DNA from: Muribaculaceae bacterium
GTDB lineage: Bacteria > Bacteroidota > Bacteroidia > Bacteroidales > Muribaculaceae
Direction of reading: 5' to 3'
Assembly: GCA_009775535.1 (NCBI GenBank)
Contig: VSPW01000106.1
Span: 1 to 6,777, forward strand
Length of the DNA: 6,777 nucleotides
The position numbers and the translations under genes were made by a program. The notes under the pieces are model-generated. The model worked only from the letters and a program-made list of their open reading frames with translations, was not told where the DNA came from and searched no databases. Positions 1 through 5,757 of the stretch are shown here, piece after piece. How positions within the stretch are numbered: the first letter of the stretch is position 1; each line of letters begins with the position of its first letter.

Positions 1-32
1 TTATAAGGTTTATAAGTTGATACATAATAGGC

Positions 33-689
33 ATGACACGTCAGCAGCGATATGACGCCATTGTGGCGCGGTTCAAGGAGATACTTCCTGTGGCGGAGAC
101 GGAACTTAGGTTCGCATCCCCGTTCCAGTGTCTTGTGGCGGTGATACTTTCCGCCCAATGTACAGACAAACGTGTCAATATGATTACTCCTCCACTTTTC
201 GAGGCCTATCCTACCGCCGAGGCCATGGCGCAGGCTGAACCGGAGGAGATATATGAATATATAAAGAGCTGTTCCTATCCCAACAATAAGACCCGTTCGC
301 TCGTAGGCATGTCCAGGAAGCTGGCCGGCGAGTTCGGTGGCGAAGTGCCTTCCGACATGGACAGCCTGTTGTCGTTGCCCGGTGTGGGGCGAAAGACGGC
401 GAATGTGATACTGTCTGTGGTGTTCGGCCAGTCGGCGATGGCAGTGGACACCCACGTTTTCCGTGTGAGCGAGCGGTTGGGGCTGACTACCGGAAGCAAG
501 TCGCCGCTGGAGACAGAAAGGACGCTTATGAAGCATCTTCCGCACGATGTAGTGCCCCTGGCGCATCATTGGCTGATATTGCACGGACGGTATGTCTGCA
601 AAGCCCGGACTCCACAGTGCCATGTATGTGAATTGTCTGACCTGTGCCGGAAACATATGTCGGACATCAAGAAAAATCCGGTAGAATAG
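33..689 (+). CDS. nth: Endonuclease III (DNA glycosylase/AP lyase)
   Basis: Bifunctional base-excision repair enzyme that removes oxidised pyrimidines from DNA and cleaves the resulting abasic site by beta-elimination. The 218-residue product has the usual length for bacterial Nth and all key parts. The N-terminal helical region contains LSAQCTDKRVN (residues 39-49). The helix-hairpin-helix LPGVGRKTANV (115-125) carries the catalytic lysine K121. The motif VDTHVFR (138-144) carries the catalytic aspartate D139. The C-terminal [4Fe-4S] loop has cysteines 189, 196, 199 and 205 in the exact C-X6-C-X2-C-X5-C spacing of the family. The ATG is the first possible start, and the protein aligns from its N-terminus with family members. 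No Shine-Dalgarno sequence is evident. Only 32 bases lie upstream in the window, so its promoter and upstream neighbour cannot be judged. The next gene begins 2 bases after the stop, which suggests an operon of convenience, since no functional link to the membrane proteins is apparent. Confidence 0.97.
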   Translation: MTRQQRYDAIVARFKEILPVAETELRFASPFQCLVAVILSAQCTDKRVNMITPPLFEAYPTAEAMAQAEPEEIYEYIKSCSYPNNKTRSLVGMSRKLAGEFGGEVPSDMDSLLSLPGVGRKTANVILSVVFGQSAMAVDTHVFRVSERLGLTTGSKSPLETERTLMKHLPHDVVPLAHHWLILHGRYVCKARTPQCHVCELSDLCRKHMSDIKKNPVE

Positions 690-691
690 CC

Positions 692-1321
692 ATGGACAGC
701 ACGTTCCTTCTAATTATCGAGGTGCTTGGCACGATTGCCTTTGCCATAAGCGGTATAAGGCTTGCCGCTGCCAAATGTTTCGACTGGTTCGGTGCATATG
801 TAGTAGGCCTTATCACAGCCATAGGCGGCGGTACGCTGCGCGACCTCCTGCTGGGTATTCCCGTGTTCTGGATGCAGACGCCGATGTATCTGAGTGTCAC
901 CGGACTCTCTCTTCTGGTTGTGATACTGTTCAAACGTACATTGGTCGGGGGCATGAAGACGCTGTTCATATTCGATGCCATCGGGCTTGCGCTGTTTGTG
1001 GTGATAGGCATACAGAAGACCCTATTGGCCGGTCTGCCCATGTGGGTGGCCATTGTCATGGGGGTCATCACAGGTTCGTTTGGAGGGGTGGTGCGCGACA
1101 TACTCATCAACGACATGCCCCTGTTTTTCCGTAAGGACATCTATGCCACGGCCTGCCTGCTGGGCGGTGTGGCATATTGGCTGACATCGGTTGTCGGCTT
1201 TTCCCCGGTTGTGCAGCAGGTGTCGTGCGCCATTGTGGTCATCGGCCTGCGTGTCCTGGCGGTGTACTATGGCTGGTCTCTGCCGATATTGAAGGTTGAA
1301 AACGGCGAACGGGAAACATGA
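692..1321 (+). CDS. UPF0126/TRIC-type membrane protein, putative glycine transporter
   Basis: Inner-membrane protein of the YicG/YadS (PF03458) family. It is 209 residues long and very hydrophobic, with about seven predicted membrane segments. The family is built as two repeats. Here the paired signature motifs are IGGGTLRD (residues 44-51) and FGGVVRD (130-136), each within a glycine-kinked helix, as in prokaryotic TRIC channels, which are trimers. Established knowledge: structural work calls relatives TRIC cation channels, whereas mutant-fitness studies led to the family being described as glycine transporters. Which applies here is inference, but the glycine cleavage operon a short distance downstream favours glycine. 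An in-frame ATG at 644 would add 16 polar residues and overlap nth. I prefer the ATG at 692 because it starts directly before the first membrane helix (FLLIIEVLGTIAFAISG) and leaves a 2-base gap after nth. The 3' end overlaps the next start as ATGA, implying translational coupling. Confidence 0.9.
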   Translation: MDSTFLLIIEVLGTIAFAISGIRLAAAKCFDWFGAYVVGLITAIGGGTLRDLLLGIPVFWMQTPMYLSVTGLSLLVVILFKRTLVGGMKTLFIFDAIGLALFVVIGIQKTLLAGLPMWVAIVMGVITGSFGGVVRDILINDMPLFFRKDIYATACLLGGVAYWLTSVVGFSPVVQQVSCAIVVIGLRVLAVYYGWSLPILKVENGERET

Positions 1322-1758
1322 AGGTAGCGGTGTCGCATGCGTCCGGGGTGCAGTTTGTGGAATATTGTCTGGTAGGTTTGTCCAACACCCTGGTTACCCT
1401 GTTGGGCATATTCGTTTGCAAGTCGCTTGCCGGGATCGACCCCTATGTGTCAAATATCATAGGCTATGCGCTGGGTGTGGCCAATTCGTTTATATGGAAT
1501 AGGGTATGGGTGTTCCGTTCGCATGGCGGATGCCGTCGCGAGGCCGTAAGGTTTCTGATAGGGTTCGGCCTGTGCTATGGCCTCCAGCTGGCCGTTGTGT
1601 GGCTTCTTACATCGTTTTCAGGCCTCGGGAAGTTGGAATGGCAGTTTGCCGGGTTTACCCTTGGCGGTTATGGTGTAGCTACTCTTATAGGCATGGTGGT
1701 ATATACGTTTGCCAATTTTGCATACAACAAGCTTTTTGCGTTCGGCCGTCAGGGATGA
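1318..1758 (+). CDS. GtrA-family small membrane protein
   Basis: Four-helix membrane protein of the GtrA/DPMS family, 146 residues, the usual size. Hydrophobic segments fall at about residues 13-35, 43-65, 76-99 and 112-140. The family signature appears twice: NSFIWNRVWVF (56-66) at the end of helix 2 and ANFAYNKLFAF (132-142) at the end of helix 4, the internal repeat expected of GtrA proteins. Characterised relatives help flip undecaprenyl-phosphate-linked sugars across the inner membrane for O-antigen glucosylation or wall-polysaccharide modification. The substrate here cannot be told. No glycosyltransferase partner lies in the window, so it is an orphan copy. Its ATG overlaps the stop of the preceding gene (ATGA), so translation is probably coupled to the putative glycine transporter. 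It is the last gene of the first transcription unit, followed by 116 non-coding bases. Confidence 0.9.
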   Translation: MKVAVSHASGVQFVEYCLVGLSNTLVTLLGIFVCKSLAGIDPYVSNIIGYALGVANSFIWNRVWVFRSHGGCRREAVRFLIGFGLCYGLQLAVVWLLTSFSGLGKLEWQFAGFTLGGYGVATLIGMVVYTFANFAYNKLFAFGRQG

Positions 1759-1813
1759 CCGTAGCAAACCATGTTGTACGGCATGAATTGCTGCTTTTTA
1801 ACAGCTGTTTTTT
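1759..1813 (+). terminator. Possible weak terminator after the GtrA-family gene
   Basis: Two hairpins can be drawn. The first pairs CCGTA (1759-1763) with TACGG (1777-1781) and CAA with TTG inside, leaving one bulged G and a six-base loop; the nearest T-run (1795-1799) is 13 bases away. The second is only a 4-base stem, GCTG (1790-1793) with CAGC (1802-1805), but a run of six Ts (1808-1813) follows closely. Neither is a strong intrinsic terminator. Position, between the end of one unit and the promoter of the next, is the main support. Confidence 0.25.
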
Positions 1814-1842
1814 ACGGTGTTTGGAAAAAAGTAGTAAATTTG
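1811..1842 (+). promoter_or_regulatory. Bacteroidota-type promoter for the lplA-gcv operon
   Basis: TAAATTTG at 1835-1842 matches the Bacteroidota primary-sigma -7 consensus TAnnTTTG at every defined position. TTTA at 1811-1814, within a T-rich run, is one base off the -33 TTTG and is separated from it by 20 bases, close to the usual spacing. Transcription would start near 1846-1848, giving a leader of about 28 bases before the lplA ATG. That is too short for a riboswitch. The element lies in the only sizeable intergenic gap of the window, directly before a functionally coherent gene set. It also supports the taxonomic reading. It is a motif match and has not been mapped. Confidence 0.75.
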
Positions 1843-1874
1843 GGGGACAGAAGCATAAAAACACTCCAGCAGAT

Positions 1875-2900
1875 ATGAGACATGTAATATTGCCTGATGA
1901 TGGCGGGCGGCAGTTGCCGTTCTATCTCGCCATGGAGGAATGGGTTGCTCTCAATCTCCCGGCAGGGGACTGGTTTTTCACATGGCGTGTAAGCCCCACG
2001 GTAATATTCGGGCGTAACCAGAATATAGAAGCCGAAGTCGACATTGACTACTGCCGCCGCAACGGGATTGGTTTCTATAGACGCAAAAGTGGCGGTGGAT
2101 GTGTGTATGCCGATATGGACAATATAATGATGTCGTATATAACGGCGTCAGGCGATGACGTCCAGACCATATTTTCCCGTTATACGTCCATGATAGCCGG
2201 CATGCTGTCATCGTTAGGCCTTGAAGCATCGGCCACAGGGCGTAATGATGTGTATATAGGTACTCGGAAAGTGTCGGGCAATGCGTTCTACCGTCTTCCT
2301 GGCCGTAGTATAGTGCATGGTACAATGCTGTTTTCCACTGATATGGGGCATATGCTCAGGGCAATCACCCCGTCGCGTTCCAAAATGGAGTCCAAACAGG
2401 TGCAGTCGGTGGCGGCACATGTCACTACCATAAGCGAGCATCTCCCCGGACTTAATATAGATGATTTCGAGCTCCATGCCGTTTCGGCGCTTACCAGTGG
2501 CGTCCCGTTGGAGCTAACGCCATCACAGGTGGCGCAGATAGAGAGTATGGAGCAAGGATACCGTTCGGAGGAATGGATTAGGCATGGCCGCACACACCGT
2601 TTGTCCGGAAGTGCGGTCAGGTCGGTTTCCGGACGTGTCAGCGGGGTGGGGGAACTAAATGTCAGCGTGGCGTTGTCGGCCGATGGCAGGAATATTGCCG
2701 ATGCCGCCATTGACGGGGATTTCTTCCCGCTTGCCGACGGCGCATCTGCGGAACTTATGTCGTTTCTGAGAGGTGTCCCACTCTCGCTTGACGGAATAGC
2801 CCGTGCATTGAAAGGGGTAGACGCTTCAAGATACATAGCCGGCCTTGACACGGAAATCCTGGCCGAATTTTTGACAGATAACATTCTAAATCCAACATAG
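1875..2900 (+). CDS. lplA: Lipoate-protein ligase (LplA type, with C-terminal accessory domain)
   Basis: ATP-dependent ligase that activates lipoate as lipoyl-AMP and transfers it to the target lysine of lipoyl domains. Here the obvious acceptor is GcvH, encoded two genes downstream. The 341-residue product matches E. coli LplA in length. The catalytic domain shows the loop RRKSGGG (residues 69-75), GRND (122-125), and RKVSGNA (131-137) with K132 in the place of the family's essential lysine, then HGTMLFSTD (148-156). The C-terminal accessory domain, roughly residues 225-341, contains IDGDFF (279-284); its presence argues for a two-domain salvage ligase rather than an octanoyltransferase. The frame is open from 1506, but that would overlap the GtrA-family gene and place the promoter inside coding sequence. 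The ATG at 1875 begins exactly where homology begins and lies 33 bases after the promoter's -7 element. gcvT follows after 5 bases. LplA paralogues of altered specificity exist, so substrate is inferred from context. Confidence 0.92.
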   Translation: MRHVILPDDGGRQLPFYLAMEEWVALNLPAGDWFFTWRVSPTVIFGRNQNIEAEVDIDYCRRNGIGFYRRKSGGGCVYADMDNIMMSYITASGDDVQTIFSRYTSMIAGMLSSLGLEASATGRNDVYIGTRKVSGNAFYRLPGRSIVHGTMLFSTDMGHMLRAITPSRSKMESKQVQSVAAHVTTISEHLPGLNIDDFELHAVSALTSGVPLELTPSQVAQIESMEQGYRSEEWIRHGRTHRLSGSAVRSVSGRVSGVGELNVSVALSADGRNIADAAIDGDFFPLADGASAELMSFLRGVPLSLDGIARALKGVDASRYIAGLDTEILAEFLTDNILNPT

Positions 2901-2905
2901 ATACC

Positions 2906-4006
2906 ATGGAACAATTGAAAACAACCTACCTTCATGACCGCCATGTGGCCCTTGGTGCGCTGATGAGCCCTTTCGGCGGGTTTGACATGCCAATACAGTA
3001 TAAAGGCATAGTCGAAGAGCACAATGCCGTGCGCCAGCGCTGCGGCGTGTTCGATGTAAGTCATATGGGAGAGGTGCGTGTGTCCGGAAGTGATGCATGC
3101 CGGTTCGTGAACCACATATTCTCAAACGACATCGCCGGAGCTCCCGACGGTAAAATATTCTACGGCATGATGCTCAACGCAGATGGAGGGGTAGTTGACG
3201 ACCTGCTTGTCTACAAGGTGTCTGACGATGAATATTTCCTGGTGATAAACGCCTCAAATATCGACAAGGACGTGAAGTGGATAAAGTCACATGCCGGCGC
3301 ATTCGATGTGACGGTTGAAGATGAAAGCGACGTATACAGCCAGATTGCCGTGCAGGGCCCTGATGCCGAACGGTGTATGCGGGATGTGCTTGGCATGGAC
3401 AGTTCCGGGCTGGACTTCTATACATTTGAGACATGGAAGGTATACGATGGCGACCCTGACATCATTGTAAGCCGTACAGGTTATACAGGTGAGGACGGCT
3501 TTGAGATATATGCCTCTGATGAAAGGATTAGTGAATTTTGGGACATGCTGGTCAAGGCTGGCGTGCAGCCCTGTGGGCTTGGATGCCGCGACACCCTCCG
3601 TTTTGAGGCCGGACTGCCTCTGTATGGCGATGAGCTGGACGAGGACATTACGCCCCTTGAAGCCGGACTGGGAATGTTTGTGAAGATGGACAAGCCAGAA
3701 TTTATAGGCAAGGATGCGCTTGCCGCCCAGAAAGCTGCCGGACTGGCACGCAAGTGCGTAGGCCTTAAGGTTGAAGGACAGGCGATACCGCGCCATGGAT
3801 ACGAGGTGCTTGATGCGGCCGGCAATGTCGTAGGGGCTGTCACTACGGGCTACCACAGCATCACACTCGATGAAAACCTTGCGATGGCCCTTGTCAGTGC
3901 GGGCCATTCAAAGGTTGGCACAGGCTTGCAGGTACGTGTCCGCCGTAAGGTATTCCCCGCTACAGTCATCGGCAAGCGTTTCTATACGCCTAACTACAAG
4001 AAATAA
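2906..4006 (+). CDS. gcvT: Aminomethyltransferase (glycine cleavage T protein)
   Basis: Takes the aminomethyl group from the lipoyl arm of GcvH, releases ammonia and transfers the methylene unit to tetrahydrofolate, giving 5,10-methylene-THF. The 366-residue length is typical. Visible family blocks are GGFDMPIQY (24-32), GVFDVSHMGEV (47-57), and GGVVDDLLVY (94-103), where D99 corresponds to the folate-contacting aspartate (D101 in E. coli). Further on come SRTGYTGEDGFEIY (189-202) and LGCRDTLRFEAGLPLYGDEL (225-244). The C-terminal barrel has IPRHGYEV (294-301) but then TTGYHSITLDENLAMALV (313-330), where most family members have an SGTxSPxL..IGxGYV-like stretch; the protein ends KRFYTPNYKK. 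This looks like a sequence subgroup rather than damage, because reading continues normally. The start follows the lplA stop by 5 bases and matches the expected N-terminus. It is co-transcribed with its partner genes. Confidence 0.96.
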   Translation: MEQLKTTYLHDRHVALGALMSPFGGFDMPIQYKGIVEEHNAVRQRCGVFDVSHMGEVRVSGSDACRFVNHIFSNDIAGAPDGKIFYGMMLNADGGVVDDLLVYKVSDDEYFLVINASNIDKDVKWIKSHAGAFDVTVEDESDVYSQIAVQGPDAERCMRDVLGMDSSGLDFYTFETWKVYDGDPDIIVSRTGYTGEDGFEIYASDERISEFWDMLVKAGVQPCGLGCRDTLRFEAGLPLYGDELDEDITPLEAGLGMFVKMDKPEFIGKDALAAQKAAGLARKCVGLKVEGQAIPRHGYEVLDAAGNVVGAVTTGYHSITLDENLAMALVSAGHSKVGTGLQVRVRRKVFPATVIGKRFYTPNYKK

Positions 4007-4039
4007 AACGAAATATACAAATCCAAAAATCAATTTATC
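4007..4039 (+). promoter_or_regulatory. A/T-rich translation leader before gcvH
   Basis: This is the widest gap inside the gcv operon, 33 bases, and it is strikingly A-rich compared with the surrounding coding sequence (for example AAATCCAAAAATCAATTTATC just before the ATG). There is no Shine-Dalgarno sequence. In Bacteroidota, A-rich unstructured leaders are associated with efficient initiation. Raised translation of gcvH would fit because H protein is the mobile carrier and is usually needed in excess over the other components. No TAnnTTTG promoter element is present, so I read it as a leader, not a second promoter. The role is inferred. Confidence 0.35.
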
Positions 4040-4405
4040 ATGACTTACTATCTCCCTTCCCATGAATATGCCCGTATTGAGGGCAACGTAGCCTATATAG
4101 GTATCACTGAATATGCAGCCCGCCAGCTGGGCAATGTGGTATATGTGGATATGCCGGAAGTCGGCGATGACGTGGTTGCCGGTGAGGATTTCGGCGCTAT
4201 AGAAAGCGTAAAGGCGGCCTCCGACCTGTTTGCGCCGGTAAGTGGCGCTGTGGTCGAAATCAACGGGCTGCTTATTGACAACCCTAAGCTCATCAACGAA
4301 GACCCCGTTGCAAACTGGATTATAAAGGTGGAGATGTCAGACGCTTCCGAATTGGAGTCGCTGTTGGACTCTGACGCTTACAATGCCTTGTGCAGCAAGG
4401 AATAG
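4040..4405 (+). CDS. gcvH: Glycine cleavage system H protein (lipoyl carrier)
   Basis: Small lipoylated shuttle that carries the methylamine group from GcvP to GcvT and is then reoxidised by dihydrolipoyl dehydrogenase. It is 121 residues long, slightly short of the common 125-130 but complete. The lipoyl-domain core includes GITEYAARQLGNVVYVDMPE (21-40) and, in the hairpin, GAIESVKAASD (52-62), with K58 as the lipoate attachment site. It continues PVSGAVVEIN and PKLINEDPVANWIIKVE, the standard C-terminal half with its short hydrophobic strand. The initiating ATG gives the typical opening YYLPSHEYARIEG. It lies between gcvT and gcvPA in one operon, with the stop 11 bases before the next start. 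The lipoate ligase at the head of the same operon is the likely modifying enzyme. Confidence 0.97.
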   Translation: MTYYLPSHEYARIEGNVAYIGITEYAARQLGNVVYVDMPEVGDDVVAGEDFGAIESVKAASDLFAPVSGAVVEINGLLIDNPKLINEDPVANWIIKVEMSDASELESLLDSDAYNALCSKE

Positions 4406-4416
4406 AATATACGGGC

Positions 4417-5757
4417 ATGAATCTACACCGATATTTTCCCCATACTCCGGAAGATGTGGAGGCGATGCTGAAAGCATGCAACGCCTCCTCCCTGGAGGAC
4501 CTGTATAGGGATGTCCCGCCGCAGTTGCGGCTTAAGGACGGGTACAGCCTCCCTGAAGCCATGAGCGAAAAGGAGATACGCGACTTCTTCAAGTCGCTGG
4601 AGGACAAGGACCGTAACCTGGTGTGTTTCGCCGGGGCAGGTTTTTACCACCATTGCACCCCTGCTGTGATTTCTGCATTGCTGTCGCGCTCAGAATATCT
4701 TACGGCATACACCCCCTACCAGCCCGAGATTTCACAGGGCACATTGCAGTATATTTTTGAATACCAGAGCATGATGGCCTCCCTTACGGGCCTCGATGTG
4801 TCCAACGCCTCAATGTACGATGGGGCTACGGCCACAGCCGAAGCCATGATGATGGCCGTAGCGGCCTCGCGTAAGCGTTCGAGGGTGTTGGTATCGGCTA
4901 CGGTCAATCCTGCGGTCCGGACTGTGGCCGCCACATATGCCAGGTATCACAAGATATGCCTTGACTCAATTCCAGCCACTGAGGACGGTATCACCGACCT
5001 TGAGGCGATGTATGCCATGCTGGATGGCGGCGATGTGGCGGGGGTTATCCTCCCTTCGCCAAACTACTATGGTATAATAGAGGACTTCACAGGCGTTGCC
5101 GACAGGATACATGCCGCAAAGGCACTGATGATAATGAACTGTAAGGCCTCTTCGCTTGCCGTACTGCGTACCCCTGGCGAATGGGGGGCAGATATAGCAG
5201 CCGGCGATGCCCAGAGCCTGGGTATGCCGCTGAACTTCGGAGGCCCGTACCTGGGCTTCCTTTGCTCCACCGAAGCGCTCATGCGCAAGATGCCGGGCCG
5301 CATTGTCGGTGCTACGGTCGACAGCCGCGGCCAAAGGGTGTTTGTCCTGACGTTGCAGGCACGGGAACAGCATATACGCCGAGGTAAGGCCACCAGCAAC
5401 ATCTGTTCCAACCAGGGACTGATGGCACTTCATGTCGCCATATACCTTTCGTTGATGGGCCCTCAGGGCATGCGCGAGGTCAACAATATAGGCTGTGCAG
5501 GGGCACATGCCCTTGCCGGGCGTCTGTGCGCCACCGGAAAGATGTCCTTGAAATATCCATCCAGCCCATTCCTTGATGAATTTGCCTTGCATACCGACCT
5601 TGATATAGATGCGCTGATTGGACGCTGCGCATCTGAGGGCATACTTGCCGGCGTGAAGGCCGATAGCCATACGTTGCTTGTCGCCGTCACCGAAATGCAG
5701 ACCCAGGCCGATATGGATAGATTTGTCGGAATTGTCGAAAATTTTGAACAGCCATGA
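4417..5757 (+). CDS. gcvPA: Glycine dehydrogenase (decarboxylating) subunit 1, GcvPA
   Basis: Alpha half of a split P protein. With GcvPB it forms the PLP-dependent decarboxylase that cleaves glycine to CO2 and loads the aminomethyl group onto GcvH. It is 446 residues long, as usual for GcvPA. Signature blocks are FAGAGFYHH (71-79), TAYTPYQPEISQGTLQ (96-111), NASMYDGATATAEA (130-143), GGPYLGF (275-281), PGRIVGATVD (293-302), and FVLTLQAREQHIRR followed by KATSNICSNQ (324-333). Aligned with GcvPB, the stretch GDAQSLGMP puts Q266 where PB has its PLP-binding lysine, so this half is the non-PLP-binding fold, as known for the family. A GTG at 4390 is in frame but would overlap gcvH and add nine residues; the ATG at 4417 gives the standard MNLHRYFPHTPED opening. 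The stop overlaps the gcvPB start (ATGA), coupling equal synthesis of the two subunits. Confidence 0.96.
   Translation: MNLHRYFPHTPEDVEAMLKACNASSLEDLYRDVPPQLRLKDGYSLPEAMSEKEIRDFFKSLEDKDRNLVCFAGAGFYHHCTPAVISALLSRSEYLTAYTPYQPEISQGTLQYIFEYQSMMASLTGLDVSNASMYDGATATAEAMMMAVAASRKRSRVLVSATVNPAVRTVAATYARYHKICLDSIPATEDGITDLEAMYAMLDGGDVAGVILPSPNYYGIIEDFTGVADRIHAAKALMIMNCKASSLAVLRTPGEWGADIAAGDAQSLGMPLNFGGPYLGFLCSTEALMRKMPGRIVGATVDSRGQRVFVLTLQAREQHIRRGKATSNICSNQGLMALHVAIYLSLMGPQGMREVNNIGCAGAHALAGRLCATGKMSLKYPSSPFLDEFALHTDLDIDALIGRCASEGILAGVKADSHTLLVAVTEMQTQADMDRFVGIVENFEQP

Noticed and set aside
1..32. TTATAAG direct repeat (1-7 and 10-16) as a promoter or operator for nth
   Set aside because: Too little upstream sequence. 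There is no match to TAnnTTTG, and AT-rich 7-base repeats are common by chance.
644..691. Earlier ATG for the UPF0126/TRIC protein
   Set aside because: It adds 16 polar residues before the first membrane helix and overlaps nth by 46 bases. The ATG at 692 suits family N-termini.
1506..1874. Upstream in-frame extension of the lipoate ligase
   Set aside because: It would overlap the GtrA-family gene and read through the promoter. The added residues match nothing in the LplA family.
1759..1874. Glycine riboswitch or small RNA in the intergenic gap
   Set aside because: The gap before the promoter is short, shows only weak hairpins and lacks recognisable glycine-aptamer core sequences. The predicted leader is about 28 bases.
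2288..3115. Long minus-strand open frame (275 codons) across lplA and gcvT
   Set aside because: It lies antisense to two well-conserved genes and its translation shows no recognisable domain. GC-rich codons on the real strand keep the opposite frame open.
3287..3907. Minus-strand open frame (206 codons) inside gcvT
   Set aside because: Antisense shadow of gcvT, with no motif or initiation context of its own.
4390..4416. GTG start for gcvPA
   Set aside because: It overlaps the gcvH end and adds residues that are not part of GcvPA; the ATG at 4417 gives the standard N-terminus.
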